A DNA stretch of 64,000 bases from assembly GCF_023638035.1 (NCBI RefSeq), contig NZ_JAKRVX010000003.1:248001-312000 (forward strand). The letters are read 5' to 3'. Positions 27,981 to 36,900 of the stretch are shown here, in pieces (position 1 is the first letter of the stretch; each line of letters starts with the position of its first letter). The notes beneath the pieces were generated by a model. It ran no database searches, was not told where the DNA came from, and saw only the letters and a list, made by a program, of their open reading frames with translations. The position numbers were made by a program, and so were the translations under genes. Source of the DNA: Natronocalculus amylovorans (GTDB taxonomy: Archaea; Halobacteriota; Halobacteria; Halobacteriales; Haloferacaceae).

Positions 27981-29252
27981 ATGGATATCGACAGCCATGC
28001 CGAAGAGCTTGCCTCCGCTCTCGGTGTTGATAAAACGGAGGTCAAAGACGACCTAGAAAACCTTTTGCAGTATAGCGTGCCGATCGACGAAGCAAAACAG
28101 AGTGTCCGCCGGAAACACGGCGGCGGAACAACCGAGTCAGTGACACCCGAGTCTGTTTCGATTCGTGATATCTCAACCGAACACAATTCGGTGAATGTCA
28201 CCGTTCGCGTCCTCAATGTCGGCACACGAACGATCAGATACCAAGGTGAAGATAACACGATCCGCGAAGGAACGTTCGCTGATGAGACGGGGACGATCTC
28301 GTACACTTCGTGGCAGGACTTCGGATTTGAGGCCGGTGATTCGATTACAATCGGTAATGCGAACATCCGAGAGTGGGATGGTAACCCAGAGCTCAATCTT
28401 GGGGCGAACACCACGGTTGCATTTGCGGACGAAACTGTCACGGTCCCCTATGCTGTCGGTGGTGATGCGACGCTGCTTGAACTGGAGCCCGGCGATCGTG
28501 GTCAGAACGTTGAGGTTCGTGTTCTAGCGGTCGAAACACGAACAATCAATGGGCGTGATGGAGAGACAGAAATCCTCTCGGGCGTTCTTGCAGATGAGAC
28601 AACAAAACTGCCATTTACTGATTGGCAGCCACGATCGGAGATTGAACCTGGGGCAAGTATCCGTATCGAAGACACCTATATTCGGGAGTTTCGTGGTGTT
28701 CCCTCAGTGAACCTCTCGGAATTCTCGACAGTAACCTCGCTGGAGACTCCTGTTCAGGTCACTGAAAACGCTCCGCGGATGGCGATTGCAGATGCGCTTG
28801 ATGCTGGTGGAATGTACGACGTAGAGGTTGTTGGCACTGTCCTCGAAGTTCGTGACGGCTCAGGTCTCATTGAGCGATGTCCTGAATGTGGCCGTGTCAT
28901 TCAAAACGGGCAGTGTCGGAGCCATGGCGCTGTTGAAGGCAAGGATGACCTCAGGATCAAGGCAATTATTGATGACGGGACCGATGCACTCACCGCAATT
29001 TTAGGAACAGAATTAACGACAACTGTGTACGGTGGCGATATTTCGGATGCAAAAGATGCTGCGCGTGAGGCGATGGATAAAGAAGTGGTCTCATCGGCGA
29101 TCGCAGAACGTCTTGAAGGGCGTCTCTACAGAGTCCGAGGAAACCTTTCAGTTGACGAGTACGGTGCAAACCTTAATGCTGATGAGTTTGAGCGGTTTGC
29201 GGAGTCACCACATGATGCGGCTACTGCAGCGCTCTTGGAGGTGGAGCAATGA
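27981..29252 (+). CDS. rpa1: Replication protein A (single-strand DNA-binding), Rpa1 type
   Basis: 423 residues; ATG at 27981 gives the N-terminus MDIDSHAEELASALGVDKTE expected of haloarchaeal Rpa1, while the GTG one codon earlier is less likely. Three OB folds can be traced (residues about 65-150, 165-255, 275-385), each with a TWXDW-like strand (ISYTSWQDFG, LPFTDWQPR). A zinc finger CPECGRVIQNGQCRSHG sits in the third fold. It coats single-stranded DNA in replication and repair. Its stop overlaps the next ATG (ATGA), the known rpa1-rpap1 arrangement. Confidence 0.93.
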   Translation: MDIDSHAEELASALGVDKTEVKDDLENLLQYSVPIDEAKQSVRRKHGGGTTESVTPESVSIRDISTEHNSVNVTVRVLNVGTRTIRYQGEDNTIREGTFADETGTISYTSWQDFGFEAGDSITIGNANIREWDGNPELNLGANTTVAFADETVTVPYAVGGDATLLELEPGDRGQNVEVRVLAVETRTINGRDGETEILSGVLADETTKLPFTDWQPRSEIEPGASIRIEDTYIREFRGVPSVNLSEFSTVTSLETPVQVTENAPRMAIADALDAGGMYDVEVVGTVLEVRDGSGLIERCPECGRVIQNGQCRSHGAVEGKDDLRIKAIIDDGTDALTAILGTELTTTVYGGDISDAKDAAREAMDKEVVSSAIAERLEGRLYRVRGNLSVDEYGANLNADEFERFAESPHDAATAALLEVEQ

Positions 29253-31000
29253 GTACCACCGATGCACCAGGACGGCGTGAAGTTGCGCATCGGCTGTTTG
29301 CTGCGGAGTTTATGCATACGACACTCTCGTACTCCGAAAGTGATGAAGAACGAGCACCAAACTATGTTGTCACACCGACTGGAGCTCGAGTAAATCGACT
29401 CTTCGTTGCCGGTGTTCTGACCGAAGTTGAGCGGGTCAATGACGACACACTTCGTGGCCGCGTTGTCGATCCAACAGGCGCGTTTGTCACGTACGCTGGC
29501 CAGTACCAGCCCGAAGAACAGACATTCCTTGATACCACAACACCACCTGCATTCGTTGCATTGACTGGCAAAGCACGAACGTTTGAGCCGGAAGACTCCG
29601 ACATCGTCTACACGTCGGTTCGTCCAGAACGGTTGAGTACGATCGATGCAGATACTCGGGATCACTCGATTGTCACGACAGCACGTGCAACGCTCGACCG
29701 GATTGCCGTATTTAAACAAGCACTCGAATCCGACCTTCGAGGTGAGGAGCTAACCGCTGCACTCCACGCTGGTGGCGCGTCGCCATCACTTGCAGCGGGT
29801 ATTCCACGTGCAATTGACCATTACGGGACAACGGAAGCGTATCTCGAAGCAGTGCGGCAGCTTGCAGTGCAGGCGCTCAATGTTGTCGCAGCAAACCGTG
29901 AGGCAGTTGAGAGTCTTGAAGTCTCCCCGGACGAACAGACGCCAACAACAATTGGGTCGCTCCCAGAAACATCGGTAACGATCGAAGCGGCGACAGTGCA
30001 GCCCGATTCAGTAGCCGAGGCGGTTGACGACCCGGCTGTTACCGAACAGTCCGAATCGATCGACGACTCAGTCTCTGCTGTATCAATTGAAGAACCCTCG
30101 GCTGAATCAACACACGAGTCAGAGCCACGCTCTGGATCCGAATCTGAAGCGAGGGCCGAATTAGACGAAAAGGTAGACGCAGAACCGACTCAAGCACAGC
30201 CCGCTGAGACCGAGGAACACATAAAAGAAGAACCTACGGTGGAGTCCACTGCGATAGATGATGCCGAGCCAATCGGCGACTTCAAAGACATTTCAATGGA
30301 CTCTCCAGAAGACAGTCCTGAAACTGAGAGTGAGACTGATACTGAGACTGTTGACGACGAGGTGGATGCCGAACTCGACGGAATGTATGAACTCGATGCA
30401 GAGGAGCGAGAGGCGGTCGAAGAAGAGTTCGGAACAGAGTTCTCAACTGGTGGTGAGGTCGATGACCCTGGAGAAGCAGGAATCGACGTGCCTGATGTGG
30501 ATGAGCTCGCAGACGCAATGGAAGCAGCAGAGGCAGATGAAGTCGTGGAAGATGATGCTGAAACTGCCAAAACAGAAAATACAGGTGAACTAGGTAATTT
30601 CGAGGATATCGCGTCAAACGACGCTGATACAACAGCCGAAGAGACACCATCCGAATCAGTTGTGGAGCCGGAAACGGCGTCACAGCCCGAGGTCGAGACA
30701 GAGCCAAAACCGGAGCCTGAACTAGCAGAATCAGAACCGGAGACAGAACTAACAGAGCCAGACGACACGGACAGCTCTACAGCGGGAGAGCCAGAGCCGT
30801 CCGCAGTCAACCTCGAAGATGCCGCGATCGACGTAATGCAGGAACTGAACAACGGTGACGGTGCAGAACGATCGACAGTTGTAGAAACGGTTACCGATCG
30901 ATACAACGCAGATCCGGATGCTGTTGATTCAGCGATCCACGACGCCCTCCTGAGCGGCCGCTGCTATGAGCCAACAGATGGCGTGCTGAAAGCGATATAA
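29249..31000 (+). CDS. rpap1: RPA-associated protein Rpap1
   Basis: 583 residues. The N-terminal 200 residues form an OB-like domain (RVNRLFVAGVLTEVERVND; GAFVTYAGQYQPE) followed by helices. Residues about 230-520 are a very long acidic low-complexity linker of Glu, Asp, Ser, Thr and Pro. The last 60 residues form a winged-helix-like domain (AAIDVMQELNNGDGAERSTV). This layout and the ATGA overlap with rpa1 identify Rpap1, the partner that works with Rpa1. A calcineurin-like phosphoesterase gene follows, completing the operon. Confidence 0.88.
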   Translation: MSTTDAPGRREVAHRLFAAEFMHTTLSYSESDEERAPNYVVTPTGARVNRLFVAGVLTEVERVNDDTLRGRVVDPTGAFVTYAGQYQPEEQTFLDTTTPPAFVALTGKARTFEPEDSDIVYTSVRPERLSTIDADTRDHSIVTTARATLDRIAVFKQALESDLRGEELTAALHAGGASPSLAAGIPRAIDHYGTTEAYLEAVRQLAVQALNVVAANREAVESLEVSPDEQTPTTIGSLPETSVTIEAATVQPDSVAEAVDDPAVTEQSESIDDSVSAVSIEEPSAESTHESEPRSGSESEARAELDEKVDAEPTQAQPAETEEHIKEEPTVESTAIDDAEPIGDFKDISMDSPEDSPETESETDTETVDDEVDAELDGMYELDAEEREAVEEEFGTEFSTGGEVDDPGEAGIDVPDVDELADAMEAAEADEVVEDDAETAKTENTGELGNFEDIASNDADTTAEETPSESVVEPETASQPEVETEPKPEPELAESEPETELTEPDDTDSSTAGEPEPSAVNLEDAAIDVMQELNNGDGAERSTVVETVTDRYNADPDAVDSAIHDALLSGRCYEPTDGVLKAI

Positions 31001-31029
31001 TATATCGCTCTATCTACTACGACACACTG

Positions 31030-31830
31030 ATGGGCCGCTCACGGATACTCGTTGAACCAATCCCAAACGAACCTGCTGCTCGGATTTATTGTGGAGATGA
31101 ACTCGCAGTTGCGATCGCAGATTATCATGCAGGAATTGAGGCTGGGTTACGGTATGAACGTGGTGTCGAACTGGAAAGTAATGCTGATCGGCGGCTCGAT
31201 CGGGTCTGTTCATTGCTTGAGCGGACCGGTGCAGATCGACTCATTGTGCTCGGTGATCTTGGGCATCGAATCGGAGAACCAACTGGTGCTGAAAAGGAGG
31301 AGCTGGACACATTTTTTGACACCGTTCTTGAGCGTGTTAGCCTCACACTTGCAGTTGGCAATCACGATGGTGGATTAGTTGCGGAGTATGACTCGCGTCC
31401 GGGAGTGACAATTATAGACAGTGCTGGTGGCTTGGTTGGTGATCGTTCAGTAGGCGTCTTGCATGGTCACACATGGCCTGATCCATCATTGTCGAAGGCA
31501 GAGATCATCTGTATGGGTCATGAGCATCCAACCGTTCAGCTACAGGATACTGTTGGTGGAACACGGGTTGAAAAAGTATGGCTTAGAGGGACGTTCGATC
31601 GGACAACACTATTCGACAATCCAAAGGGTGCGTGCGGTGCTGATCAAGCCATAACAGCCTTCGGTTCTGTTGAGCTTGTTGTCTTCCCCGTGTTCAATGA
31701 GCGATCAGGTGGGACATGGATCAATGTCGAGGGACAAGCGTTTCTCTCTCCATTTCTCCCTGATGCGTTGTCTGAAGGTCACGCATACCTGCTCGACGGG
31801 ACACGATTAGGTGCATATCAACAGGTATGA
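31030..31830 (+). CDS. rpe: RPA-operon calcineurin-like phosphoesterase
   Basis: 266 residues. Metal-binding motifs of metallophosphoesterases: IADYHAGIE, VLGDLGHRIG, AVGNHDGG, LHGHTWP and CMGHEHPTV. The first motif reads DYHAG rather than the usual DXH-plus-Ser form but keeps the His. It follows rpap1 by 29 bases, as in other haloarchaea, so it probably acts with the single-strand DNA-binding complex. Its substrate, nucleic acid or nucleotide, is unknown. Confidence 0.86.
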   Translation: MGRSRILVEPIPNEPAARIYCGDELAVAIADYHAGIEAGLRYERGVELESNADRRLDRVCSLLERTGADRLIVLGDLGHRIGEPTGAEKEELDTFFDTVLERVSLTLAVGNHDGGLVAEYDSRPGVTIIDSAGGLVGDRSVGVLHGHTWPDPSLSKAEIICMGHEHPTVQLQDTVGGTRVEKVWLRGTFDRTTLFDNPKGACGADQAITAFGSVELVVFPVFNERSGGTWINVEGQAFLSPFLPDALSEGHAYLLDGTRLGAYQQV

Positions 31831-31969
31831 AATCTCAACATCTGAGTAGAGAAAACACATAAACATCCATTGTATCCCCTTAAAAAACAAATGTGGTGCT
31901 CTATGTGCCAGTATGTGTCGCTATTCACGAACTACGGTTAAGCGATTAGGCACGGTATCTCTGTCTGTC

Positions 31970-32572
31970 ATGAGTGTCGTAACTCCATCTGACGACAGTA
32001 CCGAATCGTACACCATGGGGTGGAATGTCCTGCTTATTGCAGGAGCGTTGTTTATCCTCTTTGGACTGTTTGCGGTCATCTTCCCATTTATTACGGGGAT
32101 TTCTATTTCACTGCTCTTTGGAGCGTTGATCATTGCTGGAGGAATCGTTCATCTGGTTAATGCTGTTCGTATCCCAGGGTGGAAAGCAACGAGTTGGAAT
32201 ATACTCCTCGGTGTCGTGTTCGTCCTCGGTGGCGTTGCACTTGTTACACAACCGATCATTGGCTTGGTAACCTTGACGCTCCTCCTCGCTGGATTCTTCA
32301 TTGCAGAAGGAGTGGTTAGCATCGCCATGGCACTCCGTTTTCGAGGTGAAAACGGGTGGACACCAATGCTGGTAAACGGTGTTTTCTCACTCCTTCTTGC
32401 AGGCATTATCCTCGCGGGGTTCCCGGGAAGTGCGGTTTGGGCGCTCGGCATTATTGTTGGGGTCGATCTCCTGATGACCGGTGTGAGCCTCCTTGCGCTT
32501 CGATCGCAGGCACGATCGACAGCGTCCACAGAAACACCACCTGACGATGGGGTGACACGACCAAGTGTCTGA
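31970..32572 (+). CDS. HdeD-family (DUF308) membrane protein
   Basis: 200 residues from ATG at 31970; an upstream ATG adds 19 residues of unlikely sequence. Six hydrophobic segments come in three similar pairs, each pair ending in a Gly-rich turn (LLFGALIIAGGIVHLVNAVR; LLLAGFFIAEGVVSIAMALR; GIIVGVDLLMTGVSLLALRS), the internal repeat of HdeD proteins. The family is linked to acid or membrane stress in bacteria; the archaeal role is unknown. The 139 bases upstream hold only weak A/T-rich signals. Confidence 0.85.
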   Translation: MSVVTPSDDSTESYTMGWNVLLIAGALFILFGLFAVIFPFITGISISLLFGALIIAGGIVHLVNAVRIPGWKATSWNILLGVVFVLGGVALVTQPIIGLVTLTLLLAGFFIAEGVVSIAMALRFRGENGWTPMLVNGVFSLLLAGIILAGFPGSAVWALGIIVGVDLLMTGVSLLALRSQARSTASTETPPDDGVTRPSV

Positions 32573-32636
32573 AAAACGCTAGTTGTATTCTTTTCGAGCG
32601 GTGCGCTTAATCCGCTGTGAGCAGTACCACTGATAG

Positions 32637-35510
32637 ATGAGTGGACAGCAGGAGGCTGCTGGTGCAGACGTCTTTACGCTCTTTGGTGATGCAGTCCGAT
32701 CGGCACTCTCTGAGCGTGGTTTTTCAACGCCGACTGCACCACAGCGACAAGCGATTCCACCGCTTGTTTCCGGACAGAACGCGCTTGTCATTGCACCCAC
32801 CGGGACCGGAAAGACCGAGACTGCGATGCTGCCAGTGTTTAATGCAATCGCAGAAGCCCCCGATCGGGACGGGATTTCAGCACTGTACATTACCCCCCTA
32901 CGCGCACTGAATCGAGATATGCAGGATCGACTTGCATGGTGGGGTTCATACCTTGATATTGAGATTGACGTTCGGCACGGAGACACAACACAGTATCAAC
33001 GCCAGAAACAGGCCAACGACCCCCCGGATGTACTTGTCACAACACCTGAAACGCTACAAGCGATGCTGACTGGCAAGAAACTTAGAACAGCACTCTCGGA
33101 TGTCGCGCATGTGATTATTGATGAAGTCCACGAGCTTGCAGCCTCAAAACGAGGTGCACAGCTAACGATCGGACTTGAGCGACTACGGATTGTGGCAGAT
33201 TCGTTTCAACGAATTGGGCTGTCTGCAACAGTTGGGTCGCCTGCTGAGGTTGCTCGGTTTCTCACCGGCTATCAGGGCGAGAGACGGCCAGACCCGGACG
33301 CGGATCGGGGGTATGCGATCGTCGAGGTTTCGGTTGGCAGTCGTGTTTCGTTTACCGTTACCCAGCCGGAAATTGAACCACGAGATGATCGGCTTGCTGG
33401 CAAACTTGCGACCACACCGGAGATGGCAAGCCATGTCCGAGCAATTCGAGATATTGTCACAGCCCACGAATCCACGCTTATTTTTGTGAATACTCGACAG
33501 ACAGCGGAAGCGCTTGGCTCACGATTCAAGAAACTCGGGCTCCCCATCGATGTTCACCACGGAAGTCTCGCAAAAGAAGCACGAATTGACGTCGAAGACC
33601 GATTCAAAACTGGCGAGATTGACGCATTGGTCTGTACCTCCTCGATGGAGCTTGGTATTGATGTCGGTCGTGTTGATCACGTCGTACAGTACGGCAGCCC
33701 GAGAGAAGTTGCGCGGCTCTTACAACGCGTTGGCAGAGCTGGGCACAGATACGACAAAGTATCGGATGGCACGATTATCACAAGCTCCGCAGATGATACA
33801 TTCGAGTCGATCGCAATTGCCCGGCGAGCAGTCTCCGGGTTGGTTGAGCCAGCCGGAATTCACCATGGGAGCCTGGACGTTGTGGCCAATCAGATCGTTG
33901 GTCTCCTTATGGATGTTGGCGAGGTTCGTATCGACGATGCATTCCGACTGGTTACAAACGCGTACCCGTTCCGAGACCTGACCGAATCACAGTTCCGATC
34001 GGTCATCAAAGAACTGCGTGGGAATCGACTCATTTGGGAGGATGAAGAGAACGACCGACTGGAAAAATCAGGCGGTACGTGGCAGTATTTTTATGCAAAC
34101 CTCTCGATGATCCCCGACGAAGAGAGCTATGAGGTCCATGATATGTCCTCAAGGACGCAGATTGGAACGCTGGATGAGCGCTTCGTTGTGAATTTCGCAT
34201 CGCCAGGAGAGGTATTTATTCAACGCGGGGAGATGTGGCGGATTAACGATATCGACGATGACGAAGCCAGGGTGAACGTCGCGCCGATCGAAGATCCCGG
34301 TGGGGAGGTGCCATCATGGGTCGGACAGGAAATTCCAGTCCCGAAAGCGGTTGCAAGCGAGGTCGGTAAAATCCGCGCTGCTGTTGAGCCACAGCTGCAC
34401 GATGGCGCATCTCGATCAGCCGTTGGACGTGAGCTACGACAGCGCTATCCGACCGATACATATACTATTGAACGAGCGCTTGAGCCGATGGAACGACATG
34501 TCGCAGAAGGCTATCCAGTTCCAACAAACGATCGAATTGTTGTCGAAAGCTATGGCCGAACCGTCCGTCTCAACGCCGCATTCGGCCACGAAATTAATGA
34601 GACACTTGGCCGGCTCTGTTCTGCACTAATCGGCCAACAGACAGGATCATCCGTCGGCATGGAGGTTGACCCGTACCGAATCAGTTTCGAAGTGCCAGCG
34701 GCGGTGGGGCCGGGCGCATTCATTGACGTGCTTGAAACAACAGCCCCAGACCATCTGTCCACATATCTTGAACTCGCACTGAAGCGATCGGACTCGCTCA
34801 AGTTCACATTAGCGCAGGTCGCAGCAAAGTTTGGCTCGTTAAAACGGTATCAAGGCCGGAACCGATTCGGTGGCGATCGGTTACTGGCCGCACTTGAAGG
34901 GACTGCCGTCTACGACGAGGCAGTGAGAGAGACGTTCCACCGCGATCTCGACGTTGAGGGGACCGAAACCATCCTCAGAGAGATACAGTCAGGCACTATA
35001 ACGATCGAAACAGCACGTGGTGAAACGCCGATCGGCATTGATGGGCGATCAGGTGGCAAAGAGCTGCTTGTGCCGGAGAATGCGGATGCAAGCGTGATTG
35101 CGGCCATCAAAAAACGAATCCAGAACGATCGAGTCATTCTGTTCTGTCTGCACTGTCACGAATATGAACGGCGAACCAAAGTACGGCGCGTTCAGGAACA
35201 CCCACACTGTCCACACTGTGAATCGACGAGAATTGCGGCGCTGAATCCATGGGCAGACGAAGTTGTGAGTGCAGTGAAAGCGAGTGATAAAGACAAGGAC
35301 CAACAGAAACAGACCGAGCGTGCGTATCGATCGGCAAGCCTTGTCCAAAGCCATGGCAAAAAAGCGGTGATTGCGCTTGCTGGACGGGGTGTCGGCCCAC
35401 ACAATGCGGCTCGAATTATCGCAAAGCTTCGAGAGAACGAGGCGGACTTCTACAGGGATATTCTTGCCCAAGAGCGACAGTATGCACGAACGCAGTCATT
35501 CTGGGACTAA
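32637..35510 (+). CDS. Lhr-type DEAD/DEAH helicase
   Basis: 957 residues, a large helicase-related (Lhr) protein. Motifs: Q-motif region FSTPTAPQRQAIPPL, Walker A APTGTGKTETAM, DEVH in VIIDEVHELAA, SAT in GLSATVGSP, and motif VI LLQRVGRAGHR. A long winged-helix/beta-barrel region follows. Near the C-terminus is a four-Cys zinc ribbon (FCLHCHEYERR and CPHCESTR). Lhr proteins unwind DNA and RNA:DNA hybrids in repair. Its last 15 bases overlap the convergent rhomboid gene. Confidence 0.92.
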   Translation: MSGQQEAAGADVFTLFGDAVRSALSERGFSTPTAPQRQAIPPLVSGQNALVIAPTGTGKTETAMLPVFNAIAEAPDRDGISALYITPLRALNRDMQDRLAWWGSYLDIEIDVRHGDTTQYQRQKQANDPPDVLVTTPETLQAMLTGKKLRTALSDVAHVIIDEVHELAASKRGAQLTIGLERLRIVADSFQRIGLSATVGSPAEVARFLTGYQGERRPDPDADRGYAIVEVSVGSRVSFTVTQPEIEPRDDRLAGKLATTPEMASHVRAIRDIVTAHESTLIFVNTRQTAEALGSRFKKLGLPIDVHHGSLAKEARIDVEDRFKTGEIDALVCTSSMELGIDVGRVDHVVQYGSPREVARLLQRVGRAGHRYDKVSDGTIITSSADDTFESIAIARRAVSGLVEPAGIHHGSLDVVANQIVGLLMDVGEVRIDDAFRLVTNAYPFRDLTESQFRSVIKELRGNRLIWEDEENDRLEKSGGTWQYFYANLSMIPDEESYEVHDMSSRTQIGTLDERFVVNFASPGEVFIQRGEMWRINDIDDDEARVNVAPIEDPGGEVPSWVGQEIPVPKAVASEVGKIRAAVEPQLHDGASRSAVGRELRQRYPTDTYTIERALEPMERHVAEGYPVPTNDRIVVESYGRTVRLNAAFGHEINETLGRLCSALIGQQTGSSVGMEVDPYRISFEVPAAVGPGAFIDVLETTAPDHLSTYLELALKRSDSLKFTLAQVAAKFGSLKRYQGRNRFGGDRLLAALEGTAVYDEAVRETFHRDLDVEGTETILREIQSGTITIETARGETPIGIDGRSGGKELLVPENADASVIAAIKKRIQNDRVILFCLHCHEYERRTKVRRVQEHPHCPHCESTRIAALNPWADEVVSAVKASDKDKDQQKQTERAYRSASLVQSHGKKAVIALAGRGVGPHNAARIIAKLRENEADFYRDILAQERQYARTQSFWD

Positions 35511-36377
35511 CAGGCGGGTTGCGGCTGGAACAACGACAAATGCGACATACGGCATTGTAAACCCGAACAAAAACCCACCGAGATGTCCCCATACGTTTGT
35601 TCGATCGCCAACCAACACAAGGGCACCGAATATGCCAAACGTCGCAACGGTCCCACCAATAAGCAGCGCAAGCTGTTCGTTCTGTGTGATTACTCCAAGT
35701 TTCGATCGGCTTCGAAATAAAAAGACAGCGCCAACGGTGCCGAGTGAGCCGACAGCAACAAGCGCAACCATGGGGACACCGATCGGAGTTCCAACTTGAG
35801 TCCCAAGCGAGACAGTTACCGCAAGTGCGAACGGAACAATCGCCCACAGTGGCGTGATTGTATCATCGCTCACGGCACCAACTGCAGCAAACAGCACAAC
35901 CAATAAAAATCCGATGAGCGTTGCGTTGAGCCCCGAAAAGCCGAGTGTTGCTTGATCGGTCATGGTGCCAAGGGTGGACAGCGTTAGCCATGCGATCGCA
36001 GGCGGTGCAATCGTTACATAACAGAGTACGGCCGTTCGAAACTGTGTCCGCCACTGTGCAACTCCAGCGAGCGGATAGATTGCTGCAACAGTAACCCAAT
36101 AGTTGAGTATATTATCAAACAGGTGTTGCCCATCGAGGTGGACGTAGCTCAGCGTATATGCAGACACAAATATATGTGGGCTCTCAAAAATAGACTCCGC
36201 ACTCAGATCGAATGCCCATTCGTAGCCGATCGGAGATATCCAGATAAGGGTTAAAACAAGCGGCACTGCAACGAAAACACCGAGCAACTCTCTGGTGTCC
36301 GGCTTGCCGCTTGTAACATACCACCAGTGTGCAGCATCTTGGAAAAACGATCCGATTGTAGCACCTCTCGATTGCAC
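35496..36377 (-). CDS. Rhomboid-family intramembrane serine protease
   Basis: 293 residues with about seven or more hydrophobic segments. Rhomboid hallmarks: HLDGQHLFDNILNYW in an early helix, catalytic serine in GFSGLNATLIGF, and catalytic histidine in NVWGHLGGFLFG, so the Ser-His dyad seems intact. The spacing between Ser and His is longer than in bacterial GlpG, with extra membrane segments between them. It would cleave membrane proteins within the bilayer; substrates are unknown. The 3' end overlaps the Lhr gene by 15 bases. Confidence 0.78.
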   Translation of the reverse strand: MQSRGATIGSFFQDAAHWWYVTSGKPDTRELLGVFVAVPLVLTLIWISPIGYEWAFDLSAESIFESPHIFVSAYTLSYVHLDGQHLFDNILNYWVTVAAIYPLAGVAQWRTQFRTAVLCYVTIAPPAIAWLTLSTLGTMTDQATLGFSGLNATLIGFLLVVLFAAVGAVSDDTITPLWAIVPFALAVTVSLGTQVGTPIGVPMVALVAVGSLGTVGAVFLFRSRSKLGVITQNEQLALLIGGTVATFGIFGALVLVGDRTNVWGHLGGFLFGFTMPYVAFVVVPAATRLLVPE

Positions 36378-36416
36378 AGCGTCTCTTCGGACTCAACAAG
36401 TATACATGTTGCAGTG

Positions 36417-36830
36417 TCAGTCAACACCCTCCCACTCTTTGAGTAGCTCAACAACCGCAGTTGAGAGAGCCTCAAAATCCTGCATAGTCAATCCGTCTGT
36501 CGTCACAAACACACCGGAGTCTTCAGTTCCTGCTCGAACGAGAAACCCATTTTCGAAGACGCGGATTGTGTAGCGATACTTGCCAAGTTCGGAGCCACGA
36601 TACGCATCGGTTGTTGTTTTAAAATCGTGCCACTCATGGCCAATGAAGGACATCTGATCTGCATCCCGTTCTAAGTCATCTCTGAGGTATACCTGCATAT
36701 AATTCGTCGGATCAAAATACGTCACCGATCGGCAGTTATCTCCAACTGCACTCCGACAGGTTCGAGTCAGTTGTTCAGCACGCGTTTCAGTTAGCGGTGG
36801 ATCACTCATCGGGATTTCTTCACCAGACAT
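36417..36830 (-). CDS. Conserved haloarchaeal hypothetical protein
   Basis: 137 residues from ATG at 36830; ATG at 36809 is an alternative, and the longer open frame overlaps the ATPase gene. Features: SVTYFDPTNYMQVYLRDD near the start, a central FIGHEWHDFKT segment, and a C-terminal helix. It looks like a soluble alpha/beta domain with no Cys cluster or membrane span. I recognise the pattern as widespread in haloarchaea but cannot assign a function. It follows the CDC48-like ATPase gene by 70 bases on the same strand. Confidence 0.6.
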   Translation of the reverse strand: MSGEEIPMSDPPLTETRAEQLTRTCRSAVGDNCRSVTYFDPTNYMQVYLRDDLERDADQMSFIGHEWHDFKTTTDAYRGSELGKYRYTIRVFENGFLVRAGTEDSGVFVTTDGLTMQDFEALSTAVVELLKEWEGVD

Positions 36831-36900
36831 TGTATACGTACGTTGTTCTCCGGTGAAATTAATCCACCCCTCGTGACAGTCTATAACACAGGTGTCGCTG

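Noticed and set aside
30190-30906. 238-codon open frame antisense to rpap1, almost all Ser/Val/Ala
   Set aside because: It is the mirror image of the Glu/Asp-rich linker codons; composition is that of a reverse-complement shadow.
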